The position numbers and the translations under genes were made by a program. From Bacteroidaceae bacterium (lineage in GTDB: Bacteria > Bacteroidota > Bacteroidia > Bacteroidales > Bacteroidaceae), in the NCBI GenBank assembly GCA_024398435.1, contig JAKSJD010000008.1, positions 1 to 64,000 on the forward strand: a DNA stretch of 64,000 nt. The letters are read 5' to 3'. Below the pieces are notes generated by a model. The model had not been told where the DNA came from. It saw only the letters and a list, made by a program, of their open reading frames with translations, and did no database searches. The number at the start of each line of letters is the position of its first letter. Positions within the stretch are counted from its first letter, which is position 1. Positions 25,842 to 35,423 of the stretch are shown in pieces.

Positions 25842-28166
25842 TTAGAATGGAAGTCCGACTGCGAAGTGGAGGGCGAAGTCGCGATCGAAATTCGGATGAG
25901 CAATAGGGTAGTGATTGCGACCGGTGTGAGCAGGGTCGATAGCTTTCATACCAGCATCGAATCGGATGATGAAGAAGTCGAGGTTCATACGAAGTCCGAT
26001 ACCGTAAGCAAAGGCAATCTGACGATAGAAATCGTTGAAGTGGAATGCACCGCCAGGTTGGTCCTTATAGTCGCGAATGGTCCAGATGTTGCCGGCATCG
26101 ACGAATATGGCTCCGTTGAGTTTCCAGAAGAGGAATGCACGGTATTCAAGGCTGAAGTCGAGTTTGATATCGCCCGACTGATTGATGAAGTTGATACCCT
26201 TGTCCTGTCCGTTGTATTTACCTGGTCCGAGTGTGCGAACCGACCATCCTCTGACACTGTTGGCACCACCGGCAAAATATCGTTTCTCAAATGGCAGAAT
26301 CTTGCTGTTGCCATAAGGATAGGCGATGCCGAATGCTGCATGAAGAGCGAGTGAGTTGTTCTTGTCGATACGGATACTCTTTGCGAAGTCGAGGTCGGCC
26401 TTAGCATACTGAGCATAGGCAATTCCGCAGAACGTATGCTGTCCGTCTTCATTCGTCTTCGTGTCGATAGCTTTGGTGAGTGCACCAAGTACATTGCCTG
26501 ATGTCTCTATGTTGGCTCTGAAAGTATATGCGTTCTTGCCGTAGGTAGTGGTCGTAGCCGTACCCAAGGAGTTGTAGGTGTAGGTGTAGCCAACCTTCGT
26601 GATGAGAAGATTCTCGTAGTTGTATTTGAGGATGGCATTGGTCTTGCCGAGCGAGTCGAGATATTGCTCCTTGAACGTATTGGATATCCAAGGCATATAC
26701 ACGTAGTTCACTTCGAGAAGGTCGACACGATGGGTGGCTTTCTGGTTGAGGTCGGCCCAACGATAGCGCCAGGCAGCTGTGAGGACCCGTCGGTTGAACT
26801 CTGGACGATTCTGAAGATTATATTGAAGCGATATTTCGGATGTGGCTGAGTGGATGGCACCGAACTCCTTACTTACGATTGGCAGAAGCAATCCTGGGAA
26901 TCCAAGCGACATCTCTCCGCCCAGTTCGATGTAGTTGTGACCCTCGTATCCTTCAAGTCCTGTGATAGCTTCGTATGCACCGCGAAGTTTGACGGTGAAC
27001 GTCTCCGAACCATGGAACAGATTCTTGTGCTGGAAAGATGTTGATGCAGCTACTCCGAGGTCGCCGGCAGAATTGGTTCCTTCCAAATCGAAACTGAGCG
27101 ACTTGGCACGGGCATGATTGACTATAATGTCACAATCGAGCAAGTTGTTTCCATTCGTATCTGTCGTTTCATTCAGACGGATATTCGAGTAGCTGATTGC
27201 CTGAAGGCGTGTGAGATAGCGATATGTGAGTTTTTGATTGTCCTCGTTGAAATAGTCGCCGGAATGGAGTAGGGTGTTGGATGTAAGCAGGCGTGGACGG
27301 AATCTCAGGTCGTCGGTGTGGAAAATATTCTTGCCTCTGTATTCCAGCTTCTGCAATTTGGTCGTGTCGTTTTCACCACTGGCATCAACGAGATAATTCA
27401 CGTTACCAATCTTGTAGCGCTTATGTGGTTCTGGATTGGAACGTCCATCTTCAAGATGAAGTCGGATGTTCATCGTGAGGTCGATTCTTGAACTGCCAGC
27501 AACCGTGTCGGCAATGAATGTGATGTAGTCTTTGTTGAATTTATAGTAGCCAATACTGCGGAGATTGGCTGTGATTCGGCTTCGCTCTTCGTTCAGTCGG
27601 TTGATATTGAACGGCATGCCAGCACGAAGAAGCGATGCGATAGTGTCGTCGCCACAAATCAGACGTTCAAGCTCAGGGTCGAGAACCACTCGCTTTATGC
27701 TGTTGATTGAATATCTCTGTCCGGGATCAACTTGGTATGTCAAGGAGAGTTTCTTTCCATCTACTTTCTGAATCTGACTGACATTCGCATGCATGTAGCC
27801 TTCGTTGTAGAGCACTTTCTCGATGTCCAATTTCGTTTGCTCTGCCTTGATGCTGTCGTAAATTACAGGGTCTTCCCCAATCTTCTGAAACAATCGTGTT
27901 GCCCAGTTGGTAGAGTCAGTGCCCGACAGACAATAAATCTTCAGAGGAATCTTTGCACCAAACCATTTGCTGTTTGGATTCTGAAGAACATAATCGCTGA
28001 GGAAATAGTTCTTTGTAGCCTTATCGTTTGTGGAAACAACATTCACATCTTTTAGGAACAGTTCGTCATCGCTGATAAAGCGCTCTACACTGCATGAAAC
28101 CAACAATGGCAGCGCAATCGTGATGACGCTGATATATATTAATAATATGTGAATGCTTTTCCTCAT
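25842..28166 (-). CDS. TamL-like outer-membrane assembly lipoprotein (BamA/TamA family)
   Basis: A 774-residue protein. The ATG at 28166 is preferred to the in-frame TTG at 28169. A lipobox (LLVSC, Cys about 25) marks it as a lipoprotein, which is the Bacteroidota TamL feature. POTRA-like repeats occupy about 30-330, followed by a 16-strand Omp85 barrel with the conserved RYFAGGANSVRGW segment; the chain ends in FAVGLPF with the expected C-terminal Phe. Such proteins help assemble outer-membrane proteins, usually with TamB; no tamB is in the window. The gene is 44 bases after the RNA methyltransferase. Confidence 0.88.
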   Translation of the reverse strand: MRKSIHILLIYISVITIALPLLVSCSVERFISDDELFLKDVNVVSTNDKATKNYFLSDYVLQNPNSKWFGAKIPLKIYCLSGTDSTNWATRLFQKIGEDPVIYDSIKAEQTKLDIEKVLYNEGYMHANVSQIQKVDGKKLSLTYQVDPGQRYSINSIKRVVLDPELERLICGDDTIASLLRAGMPFNINRLNEERSRITANLRSIGYYKFNKDYITFIADTVAGSSRIDLTMNIRLHLEDGRSNPEPHKRYKIGNVNYLVDASGENDTTKLQKLEYRGKNIFHTDDLRFRPRLLTSNTLLHSGDYFNEDNQKLTYRYLTRLQAISYSNIRLNETTDTNGNNLLDCDIIVNHARAKSLSFDLEGTNSAGDLGVAASTSFQHKNLFHGSETFTVKLRGAYEAITGLEGYEGHNYIELGGEMSLGFPGLLLPIVSKEFGAIHSATSEISLQYNLQNRPEFNRRVLTAAWRYRWADLNQKATHRVDLLEVNYVYMPWISNTFKEQYLDSLGKTNAILKYNYENLLITKVGYTYTYNSLGTATTTTYGKNAYTFRANIETSGNVLGALTKAIDTKTNEDGQHTFCGIAYAQYAKADLDFAKSIRIDKNNSLALHAAFGIAYPYGNSKILPFEKRYFAGGANSVRGWSVRTLGPGKYNGQDKGINFINQSGDIKLDFSLEYRAFLFWKLNGAIFVDAGNIWTIRDYKDQPGGAFHFNDFYRQIAFAYGIGLRMNLDFFIIRFDAGMKAIDPAHTGRNHYPIAHPNFDRDFALHFAVGLPF

Positions 28167-28213
28167 CAAATCATGTACAATGTACCAAGAACAATGGTGT
28201 ATTATTATCTCTT

Positions 28214-28909
28214 TTATTTTCTTCTGAACTCGTTGCAGACGATGGCTGTAGCAATGGCTACATTCAGCGATTCTCCTGTCTCCTTGCCCTGTGGATAGTT
28301 TGGTATGTAGAGTCGCTCAGTAACGAGTTTTGCCACTTCTTCTGAAACTCCATGACCTTCGTTACCCATTACGATGAGTCCGTTTTGTCCAAGAGGTCGG
28401 TCGTAGATTATGTCACCATCGAGAAATGTGCCATAAACCGGTACTGATGTAGGAAGACTGCTGATGAAATCCACAAGATTGCAATAATGGATATGCACGC
28501 GAGCCATACTTCCCATTGTGGCTTGTACGACTTTGGGATTGTAAAGGTCGGCACATCCCTCACTGCAGAATATGTGGTTGATTCCAAACCAATCGGCAAT
28601 GCGGATGATAGTGCCGAAATTACCTGGATTCTGCACATCGTCGAGAGCAAGGCAAAGCGATGTCTGCGGTTCAGCATTCACGCTTTCAAGTGCCTCCTTT
28701 CGCTGGCGGAATATCGCAAGTTGATGCTGGGGCGTTTCGAGAAAACTGGCCTTGTCGGCATCTTCGCCTTCATATTTCTCAACAAGTTCGAAATGTCCAA
28801 TCAAGTCGCCGATGAGTTTTCCTCCTTCGGCAACGAACACTCCATCTTTGTTGCGAAACTTCTTCTGTTCCAGACTATGGATGTATTTTATTTGATTCTT
28901 ACTTATCAA
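28214..28909 (-). CDS. TrmH/SpoU-family RNA 2'-O-methyltransferase
   Basis: A 231-residue SPOUT methyltransferase that would use S-adenosylmethionine to methylate a ribose in tRNA or rRNA. The three family motifs are visible: NPGNFGTIIRIADWFG, VMGNEGHGV and IPNYPQGKETGESLNVAIA. The N-terminal KNQIKYIHSLEQKKFRNKDGVFVAEG is a substrate-binding L30-like part. The start is a TTG at 28909; no ATG fits. The bases just before it (AAATAGTAAATAAC) also precede the TTG start of the 38070 gene. It lies in the pgk-to-tamL run. Confidence 0.9.
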   Translation of the reverse strand: MISKNQIKYIHSLEQKKFRNKDGVFVAEGGKLIGDLIGHFELVEKYEGEDADKASFLETPQHQLAIFRQRKEALESVNAEPQTSLCLALDDVQNPGNFGTIIRIADWFGINHIFCSEGCADLYNPKVVQATMGSMARVHIHYCNLVDFISSLPTSVPVYGTFLDGDIIYDRPLGQNGLIVMGNEGHGVSEEVAKLVTERLYIPNYPQGKETGESLNVAIATAIVCNEFRRK

Positions 28910-28961
28910 GTTATTTACTATTTGACAATTTATTATTTACTATTTATTTTGAGTCAACAAG

Positions 28962-31181
28962 TCAATGGGGCAACGACACTACAGCTTCGTATATGGTCTG
29001 AAGGCGTTCTCGGGAGAGTCCTGCCTTCTGCAAATATGCTGAAAGCGAGAAGAACTCGTCTTTGAATTTGCCCGTCTGAGCCGACAGAATGTAAGCATCG
29101 TTGTAGATGCGTATGGCTTCGGCCGTCTGCCCCTTTACACTGTATAGATGTGCCAGCATGATAGAATTCTTTACGGAAGGAAATTGCTTGCAGAGGGTCT
29201 TGTACTCGTTTTCTGCCTTGTCGAGATTGCCAGTCATGAACAATCCCCAAGCAAGCATCTCATGTGGCTTCTCAGATGCCTCGTCGAGATAAGTCAACTT
29301 ATAGAGCAAAGGTAGGCATTCCTCGTATTTGTCCTGCCCAAACAGACATTCAGCCTTACGGCTTATCCACTTTAGGTTGTCTTCATCGTCAGCAAGTATC
29401 ATGTCGATATATTTGCTTGCTGTGGCGTAATCGTGTTGGTCGAAAGCCACTTGGGCGATATGCATTCTTGTCCATGAAGAACCGGGTTGGAGCGAATCTG
29501 CCAGGAGATATGTGGCAAGGGCCTCTCTGTCGCCCATCTTCTGTTGGCAGAAACCAATCTTTTGCCAGATGTCGGCATCTTCTTCCACTTGGTTTGGCGA
29601 TAGATTCTTGAATATGTTTATGGCATCATGATATGCTTCCTTTCTCATCAGAAATTCTGCGAGAGCCAGCATCTCATCAGTATATTGATGGAGTGGTTGG
29701 AATGTATTGAAATTCAATGGCGAGAAATTAGGCAGCGACCGATTGAACGGGTCGAAGAACTGACTTCTGTTTGAATTTATCTTGAAGAACCTGTAAAGGT
29801 CGAAAATATAGTTGCGCGAAATAGTTGCATTGTCTTTTGGGGCCTTCTTCCTCCTGCTGAAGAAATCTTCGCGGTCTTCATCTCCAATCTGTGATTGAAT
29901 CTGCTGTGAAAGTATGTCTTGCCCTGATTGTGGAACACTGTCGACCATCATGACAAATGAATACATGTCGCTGTCGCAGAAAGGGGAAGCACTCAAAAGC
30001 GATTGGGCAATATTGATGATTTCCTTGCGAAGATGCTTCTTCACTTGCAGCATTTCCTTCTGCTGGAAAGTGAAAGGAAGGAACCAATGGTGGAGTGTAC
30101 AGAAGAATCCAAACGACTTGAGATGACGGAACGAACTCATATACACATCAGCACCTTCCAATTGCATATCTGTCATTTGCTTTATCTTCTTTTCTGCTTT
30201 CTTGCTGTCCCTCGAATTATGATGCCATTCTGGGTTTTCTCCGTGTTTCGTGAGTTCCTCATCAATTTCCTGAAGTCCAATCTCCGTCTGTTGGAAACGG
30301 GCCGACTTCATGATGGCTGGCATGATGTCGTTCATCATCTTGGCACTTACAACATCCGTGAGTTTACTGTATTGGAGTTGCATCAAGACAGTGAAACATT
30401 CATGTACAAATTGAGAGTTCTCGGCATAGAGATTGAATCTCGATGTGAGTTGAGGATAGTATTTGAGTCGGCTGTCGAATCTTGCCAAAAGAAGCATTAT
30501 GCCCACCAATGCTCTCTGACTGACAATTGGATTGGAGTAGAGATAGGCATCGAAAAGGAACATTATCTTCAAAGGGTCGAAAAGTTCATAGACAGAGAGT
30601 AGGGTGGCACTGACAATAACGGCTTTGTCGTCGTCGGTTATGTCGTTGTCGTTTAGCAAGTCGCCATATTGTGAGTATGTGCTTTTGTCCCAAATGTCGC
30701 CTGCCCAAATGGTGTTGAATAGTTTTTCAACTAATTCCTCGTGTTGGTCAACGGTTTGTTCCTCATCATATTCCTGAATGTTTTTGCGCTCATTTGGATT
30801 GTTTTCCAAATCCTTCAACTTGCGGCAAGTGGTTGTCAGAGCCACTGACAATTCAGAAAGGTTTGTAGGATGCAAAAGAAGTTCGTTGTGGCGAAGGCAA
30901 TATGCTGCTCTGGGGTCTTTCTTCAGACGTATGGCAATGTTTGCCTTGTCGTTGAGAGAATAAGCCTGTTGGATGAGTTGTTGACGCATCTTGCCGAATT
31001 CGGGGTCGTCAACACCTTTTGAGAAATAGCTCAACATAGTGGCATACGTCTGGCTTGCCTGCTCCAGTTCCTGCTGGAGTTGCCAATTGTCGAGAGAGGC
31101 AATCTTCGTCTGAAGCATCGTCAGAGCTTCGAGTAGGTTGCCTTCCTGTAGTATGCCGTATATGTTGCTGTTGCCGTTCAT
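28962..31181 (-). CDS. Large tetratricopeptide-repeat protein
   Basis: A 739-residue protein without a signal peptide or membrane segment, almost wholly helical. The C-terminal 240 residues (about 490-735) hold consecutive TPR-like helix pairs, for example EAYHDAINIFKNLSP, YATASKYIDMILADDEDN and TAEAIRIYNDAYIL. The N-terminal part is helical without a known domain. TPR proteins are scaffolds; the partner is unknown. Only three bases separate it from the lipoprotein gene upstream, so the two are probably translated together. Confidence 0.82.
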   Translation of the reverse strand: MNGNSNIYGILQEGNLLEALTMLQTKIASLDNWQLQQELEQASQTYATMLSYFSKGVDDPEFGKMRQQLIQQAYSLNDKANIAIRLKKDPRAAYCLRHNELLLHPTNLSELSVALTTTCRKLKDLENNPNERKNIQEYDEEQTVDQHEELVEKLFNTIWAGDIWDKSTYSQYGDLLNDNDITDDDKAVIVSATLLSVYELFDPLKIMFLFDAYLYSNPIVSQRALVGIMLLLARFDSRLKYYPQLTSRFNLYAENSQFVHECFTVLMQLQYSKLTDVVSAKMMNDIMPAIMKSARFQQTEIGLQEIDEELTKHGENPEWHHNSRDSKKAEKKIKQMTDMQLEGADVYMSSFRHLKSFGFFCTLHHWFLPFTFQQKEMLQVKKHLRKEIINIAQSLLSASPFCDSDMYSFVMMVDSVPQSGQDILSQQIQSQIGDEDREDFFSRRKKAPKDNATISRNYIFDLYRFFKINSNRSQFFDPFNRSLPNFSPLNFNTFQPLHQYTDEMLALAEFLMRKEAYHDAINIFKNLSPNQVEEDADIWQKIGFCQQKMGDREALATYLLADSLQPGSSWTRMHIAQVAFDQHDYATASKYIDMILADDEDNLKWISRKAECLFGQDKYEECLPLLYKLTYLDEASEKPHEMLAWGLFMTGNLDKAENEYKTLCKQFPSVKNSIMLAHLYSVKGQTAEAIRIYNDAYILSAQTGKFKDEFFSLSAYLQKAGLSRERLQTIYEAVVSLPH

Positions 31182-31184
31182 TCT

Positions 31185-32120
31185 TTATATTTTCAAATGT
31201 TTGCCAGCGCGCCTTTTTCTTGGCTTGTTGGTATTGGCTTTGTTGTCTTTGCTCTTGCTGTTTTGTGGATTTGCATTAACAGCCTTTCGGTTTTCTGCTT
31301 TTCTTTCAGAAGATATTTCCGTAGCTTCTTCTTCGACTGCAATAGCCTTCATGTTGGCCAAATCAGCTTTAGCGGCAAGGATTGACTTGTCCTTTACTTT
31401 ATTGTATGCATTGATGATTTGGTTGACTACATGCTTGTTCTTCTTATAGAACTTATTCTTCACGAGAACCACAAATTGCAGTTCATTGCTTGTGTAGATT
31501 CTCTTTGCACCGAAGCTCTCACATTGTGTGGCATACGGTTCAGGCAGAATGGCACCGTCATACTGATTCTGTGAGAGCATGTAGGTGCGAAGTTCCAGAT
31601 TGTTGATTTGCGGACGGTTAAGTTCTTCTGGCTTTAGATTTGCCTTAATCATCACTTTGTTTGCCAAATCGTCGAGAGAGCTGTTGCGGGTCAAGGCCAC
31701 AATCTTATCCTTTAGGCTCTTTATGCCGTTGATTCGGGATTGACGTGTTGTAAGCAATGAGAGACGAAGCGTATCGGTTGCAAGTGAACGGATAGAGTCG
31801 TCTTTTATGATGGAATTGAGATATTTTTCTTTCTGTAGGTCGGCAACGAGCAAGTCGGCTTTGCCATTCATGAAAGCCGTGTCGGCATCCATTGCGGCTG
31901 CAAATGTGTCGAGTTTGACTGCGATTCCGAGCGAGTCGAAGAGTCCGCATTCCTGTGCTGTCACGAATGGATTGCATTCCATTATAGGCAGGACAGCAAT
32001 GTGTATGGCTGTAGAGTCGGAATCTTTTGCGCCTTCCGTTTGTTTATCAAAACTGCCGTATTGGCATGCGCTGAGCATACACAATACGACAGTGATTATT
32101 GTAATGAATGTTTTCTTCAT
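31185..32120 (-). CDS. Solute-binding-protein-like lipoprotein
   Basis: A 311-residue lipoprotein (signal ending MLSAC, Cys about 19). Residues 40-250 follow the SsuA/THI5-type periplasmic binding fold: IAVLPIMECNPFVTAQECGLFDS, a MDADTAFMNGKADLLVADL segment, and DGAILPEPYATQCESFGAK. The C-terminal 60 residues are unusual, a low-complexity basic tail rich in Lys, Asn and Arg. No ABC permease or ATPase is nearby, so it may be a sensor or scaffold rather than part of an importer. It is 21 bases after pgk and 3 bases before the TPR gene. Confidence 0.75.
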   Translation of the reverse strand: MKKTFITIITVVLCMLSACQYGSFDKQTEGAKDSDSTAIHIAVLPIMECNPFVTAQECGLFDSLGIAVKLDTFAAAMDADTAFMNGKADLLVADLQKEKYLNSIIKDDSIRSLATDTLRLSLLTTRQSRINGIKSLKDKIVALTRNSSLDDLANKVMIKANLKPEELNRPQINNLELRTYMLSQNQYDGAILPEPYATQCESFGAKRIYTSNELQFVVLVKNKFYKKNKHVVNQIINAYNKVKDKSILAAKADLANMKAIAVEEEATEISSERKAENRKAVNANPQNSKSKDNKANTNKPRKRRAGKHLKI

Positions 32121-32141
32121 TTGAAGTGTTTTACCAAGTGA

Positions 32142-33407
32142 TTAGCCCTGAATTGCTGCTACGCCTGGGAGAACCTTACCTTCGATTGCTTCGAGAAGAG
32201 CACCACCACCAGTTGAGATGTAGCTAACCTTGTCGGCCAAACCGAACTTGTTGCAGCATGCAACTGAGTCGCCACCACCGATGAGTGAGAATGCACCTTC
32301 TGCAGTTGCTTCAGCGATTGCATCGCCTACAGCACGGCTACCAGCACAGAAATCATCACATTCGAAACATCCAGCAGGACCGTTCCAAAGGATTGTCTTT
32401 GCGCCCTTGATAGCTGCAGCAAACTTTTCGCGGCTTTCAGGACCTGCATCGAGACCTTCGAATTCTGCAGGGATTTCGTTTGACTTGAATACTTCTGTCT
32501 TTGCACCTGGCTTAACTGAGAATGTACCGAAATCGTAACCTGTGCAGCATACAGAGTCTGTACCGAGAACGAGTTCTACGCCATTTTCCTTAGCCATCTT
32601 TTCTACGTTGAGTGCTACATCGAGCTTGTCGAGTTCAACGATTGAACCACCGATTTCGCCACCGTGAGCCTTTGAGAATGTGTAAGTCATACCACCACAG
32701 AGGATGAGCTTGTCAACCTTGCCAAGAAGGTTTTCGATGATACCAATCTTTGAAGAAACCTTACTACCACCCATGATAGCAACGAATGGGCGCTTGATGT
32801 TGCTGAGTACAGCATCCACTGCCTGAACTTCCTTCTCCATGAGAAGACCGAGCATCTTGTTGTCGGCATCGAAGTAGTCGGCGATAACAGCTGTTGAAGC
32901 GTGCTTACGGTGAGCAGTTCCGAATGCATCCATTACGTAGCAGTCAGCATAAGAAGCCAAAGTCTTTGCGAATTCCTTCTGGCTTGCCTTCATAGCCTTC
33001 TTTGCCTCCTCGTATGCAGGATCTTCCTTATCGATACCTACTGGCTTGCCTTCTTCTTCTGGATAGTAGCGAAGGTTTTCGAGCAAGAGGACTTCACCTG
33101 GCTGAAGAGCTGCAGCTGCTTCCTGTGCCTTTGCACAATCTGGAGCAAACTTAACTGGAGTTCCGAGTGCTGCACTTACAGCATCAACGATCTGACCGAG
33201 TGAGAGTTCTGGCTTTACCTTACCTTTTGGCTTACCCATGTGGCTCATGATGATAAGTGAACCACCACCTTCAAGGATGAGCTTGAGAGTAGGGAGGGCA
33301 CCATTGATACGAGTCATGTCTGTGATTTTACCATCCTGAATTGGAACGTTGAAGTCAACGCGTACGATTGCTTTCTTACCAGCAAACTTGTAGTCTTGAA
33401 TTTTCAT
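32142..33407 (-). CDS. pgk: Phosphoglycerate kinase
   Basis: A 421-residue glycolytic enzyme making ATP from 1,3-bisphosphoglycerate. Diagnostic segments include [16 protein letters not shown] at the N-terminus, the substrate-binding [11 protein letters not shown] and [12 protein letters not shown], the hinge region [13 protein letters not shown], and the nucleotide site [10 protein letters not shown] near the end. Start ATG at 33407; a TATCTTTG box lies on the minus strand at 33472-33479. It begins the minus-strand run through the lipoprotein, TPR, methyltransferase and TamL-like genes. Confidence 0.97.
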   Translation of the reverse strand: MKIQDYKFAGKKAIVRVDFNVPIQDGKITDMTRINGALPTLKLILEGGGSLIIMSHMGKPKGKVKPELSLGQIVDAVSAALGTPVKFAPDCAKAQEAAAALQPGEVLLLENLRYYPEEEGKPVGIDKEDPAYEEAKKAMKASQKEFAKTLASYADCYVMDAFGTAHRKHASTAVIADYFDADNKMLGLLMEKEVQAVDAVLSNIKRPFVAIMGGSKVSSKIGIIENLLGKVDKLILCGGMTYTFSKAHGGEIGGSIVELDKLDVALNVEKMAKENGVELVLGTDSVCCTGYDFGTFSVKPGAKTEVFKSNEIPAEFEGLDAGPESREKFAAAIKGAKTILWNGPAGCFECDDFCAGSRAVGDAIAEATAEGAFSLIGGGDSVACCNKFGLADKVSYISTGGGALLEAIEGKVLPGVAAIQG

Positions 33408-33471
33408 ACTTCGTTTTCTGTTTAATAATGTTTTATTAATTGTTTATTTGTGAATAATGCATATTTGAGTG

Positions 33472-33479
33472 CAAAGATA
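33472..33479 (-). promoter_or_regulatory. -7 box of pgk
   Basis: TATCTTTG on the minus strand, 65 bases before the start. Directly upstream, 33486-33513 holds two copies of a 14-base word (AATGCAGAATGCGG type) where the -33 element should be. Confidence 0.5.
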
Positions 33480-33485
33480 CAAAAA

Positions 33486-33513
33486 AATGCAGAATGCGGA
33501 ATGCAGAATGCGG
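33486..33513. repeat. 14-base tandem repeat upstream of pgk
   Basis: ATGCAGAATGCGGA occurs twice in tandem. A related AATGCAGAATTATTT lies near 61777. The rest of the gap 33408-33647 holds no gene. Confidence 0.6.
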
Positions 33514-33647
33514 AATTATTTATGATTTTATTTCAAGGCTTAGTCGTTTTTGCCAAAAATGCAAAACGGATAGAGCAAATCTATATAAATATAATAAAAT
33601 GTGGGATGAGATTTGCCTTTGTTTTCACCTTTGCTAAACATCGAAAA

Positions 33648-33713
33648 AAACATTGCAAGAAATGACCTTGAGTTTAGCAAGAAAATGGGTCGAGTTTAGC
33701 AAGAAATGACCTC
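33648..33713. repeat. Repeat array C1: three 22-base units
   Basis: Units at 33648, 33670 and 33692: (AAACATT or GAGTTTA)GCAAGAAA followed by TGACCTT, ATGGGTC or TGACCTC. It ends GCGAACCGCT. A weaker unit may precede it (33626-33647, with ACATCGAA in phase). It lies between pgk and nth. Confidence 0.85.
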
Positions 33714-33759
33714 GCGAACCGCTATCATTTTTTCGTATGTTTATATGCTTCTGAAACTA

Positions 33760-34407
33760 TCATTTGTTCTTGGCAAAATAATCGCAAATTTCTCGTATTT
33801 TACATTCTTCGCATTGAGGGTTAATTGCTTTGCAAACATACCTTCCGTGGAGTATTAGCCAATGGTGGGCGTAAGGAATGTAACTATCTGGAATATAGCG
33901 AGTAAGACGCTTTTCTACACTGAGTGGTGTAGTGCATGTTTTGGGTACAAGCCCTAATCGATGACTGACTCTGAAAACATGAGTATCGACGGCCATTGCA
34001 GCCTTTCCGTAAATGACACTTTGAATCACATTTGCCGTCTTTCGTCCAACCCCAGGAAGTCGGACTAAATCGTTCAACTCTGAAGGTACTTTCCCTTCAA
34101 AATCAGTAACGAGCATTTGAGCCATTCCAATCAAGTGGCGAGCCTTGTTGTTAGGGTAGCTTACACTCTTTACCAGTTCGTACACTTCCTCAAAAGTTGC
34201 CTGCGCTAATGTTTCGGCAGTTGGGAAAGCCTCGAAAAGCTTCGGAGTTATCCTGTTTACCCGTTTGTCGGTACATTGGGCACTCAGGATTACAGCTACC
34301 AACAATTGGAAGGAATTCTTGTAGTTGAGTTCGGTTGTGGCATTTGGCATTGCTGCACTGAAATGCTCTATAAAAAGCTTGTATTTAAGTTGCAATTTGG
34401 TCATCAT
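33760..34407 (-). CDS. nth: Endonuclease III
   Basis: A base-excision DNA glycosylase/AP lyase of 215 residues when started at the ATG at 34407 (a second ATG follows directly). It removes oxidised pyrimidines. The helix-hairpin-helix with the catalytic Lys is VRLPGVGRKTANV, the catalytic Asp lies in MAVDTHVFRVSHRLG, and the 4Fe-4S ligands are in CKAINPQCEECKIREIC. The longer frame upstream adds 16 residues unlike the family. It is transcribed divergently from rpoD. Confidence 0.95.
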   Translation of the reverse strand: MMTKLQLKYKLFIEHFSAAMPNATTELNYKNSFQLLVAVILSAQCTDKRVNRITPKLFEAFPTAETLAQATFEEVYELVKSVSYPNNKARHLIGMAQMLVTDFEGKVPSELNDLVRLPGVGRKTANVIQSVIYGKAAMAVDTHVFRVSHRLGLVPKTCTTPLSVEKRLTRYIPDSYIPYAHHWLILHGRYVCKAINPQCEECKIREICDYFAKNK

Positions 34408-34474
34408 CGTGAAAATTTTTACAAAGTAAAACAAAAAAATTGACATACGATGCATTTATCTCAAAAAAAAGTGA

Positions 34475-34482
34475 TAAATTTG
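34475..34482 (+). promoter_or_regulatory. -7 box of rpoD
   Basis: TAAATTTG, 23 bases before the ATG at 34506. Confidence 0.5.
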
Positions 34483-34505
34483 CACGCTAATTTGTAGTTA
34501 TTAGG

Positions 34506-35366
34506 ATGAGACAGCTAAAAATCACAAAAAGTATTACCAACCGTGAGAGTGCTTCACTCGACAAATATCTTCAGGAAATCGGTCGTGAAGAACTTATCAC
34601 AGTTGAAGAAGAAGTGGAACTTGCAGCAAGAATCCGCAAGGGCGACCGTCGCGCTTTGGAAAAACTTACCAAGGCAAATCTTCGCTTCGTAGTTTCCGTG
34701 GCAAAACAGTATCAGAACCAAGGATTGAGCCTTCCCGACTTGATTAACGAAGGAAATCTTGGATTAATTAAGGCCGCAGAGAAATTCGACGAAACACGAG
34801 GATTCAAATTCATCAGTTATGCAGTATGGTGGATCCGTCAGTCAATCCTTCAGGCTCTCGCTGAGCAAGCCCGCATCGTACGTCTGCCTTTGAACCAGGT
34901 TGGTTCTATCAATAAGATAGGTAAGGCACTTGCAAAATTTGAGCAGGAAAACGAACGTCGTCCATCTCCAGAAGAGTTGGCCGCACTGCTCGACATACCA
35001 GTTGACAAGATTGGTGACACGCTGAAAGTACAAGGCCGCCACATTTCTGTGGATGCTCCATTCGTAGAAGGTGAGGACAACAGTTTGCTCGATGTCCTTG
35101 TCAACGACGACAGCCCAATGGCCGACCGTACACTTGTCAACGAATCATTATCGAAAGAAATCGACAGAGCTCTCGATACACTTTCTTTCCGTGAGAAGTC
35201 AATCGTTTGCATGTTCTTCGGAATCGGAACTCCGGAAAAGACTCTTGAAGAGATTGGAGAAGAATTCGGGCTTACACGTGAGCGTGTACGTCAGATTAAG
35301 GAAAAGGCAATCCGCCGCCTCCGCCAGAATTCAAGAAGCAAATTGCTCAAGTCATATCTTGGATAA
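34506..35366 (+). CDS. rpoD: Primary sigma factor RpoD (SigA)
   Basis: A 286-residue group 1 sigma-70 of the short Bacteroidota type, lacking the acidic region 1.1. Region 1.2 is [25 protein letters not shown], region 2 includes [16 protein letters not shown] and [13 protein letters not shown], region 3 [14 protein letters not shown], and region 4 the helix-turn-helix [22 protein letters not shown]. It would recognise the TTTG/TAnnTTTG promoters that recur in this window. No terminator is apparent before the 35424 gene, 57 bases on. Confidence 0.96.
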   Translation: MRQLKITKSITNRESASLDKYLQEIGREELITVEEEVELAARIRKGDRRALEKLTKANLRFVVSVAKQYQNQGLSLPDLINEGNLGLIKAAEKFDETRGFKFISYAVWWIRQSILQALAEQARIVRLPLNQVGSINKIGKALAKFEQENERRPSPEELAALLDIPVDKIGDTLKVQGRHISVDAPFVEGEDNSLLDVLVNDDSPMADRTLVNESLSKEIDRALDTLSFREKSIVCMFFGIGTPEKTLEEIGEEFGLTRERVRQIKEKAIRRLRQNSRSKLLKSYLG

Positions 35367-35423
35367 TTGCTTTAGGCTTCCACTGAATCTTCATTAGTGA
35401 CGACTCTTATAGACATCAAGATT

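Noticed and set aside
25716-26354. A 212-codon plus-strand open frame after the promoter at 25680
   Set aside because: From 25842 it is the reverse strand of the tamL-like gene and its protein is biased as such shadows are. Only the first 40 codons are independent, so I report the promoter and not a gene.
31185-32120. Complete ABC importer
   Set aside because: Only a binding-protein-like lipoprotein is present; no permease or ATPase gene is nearby.
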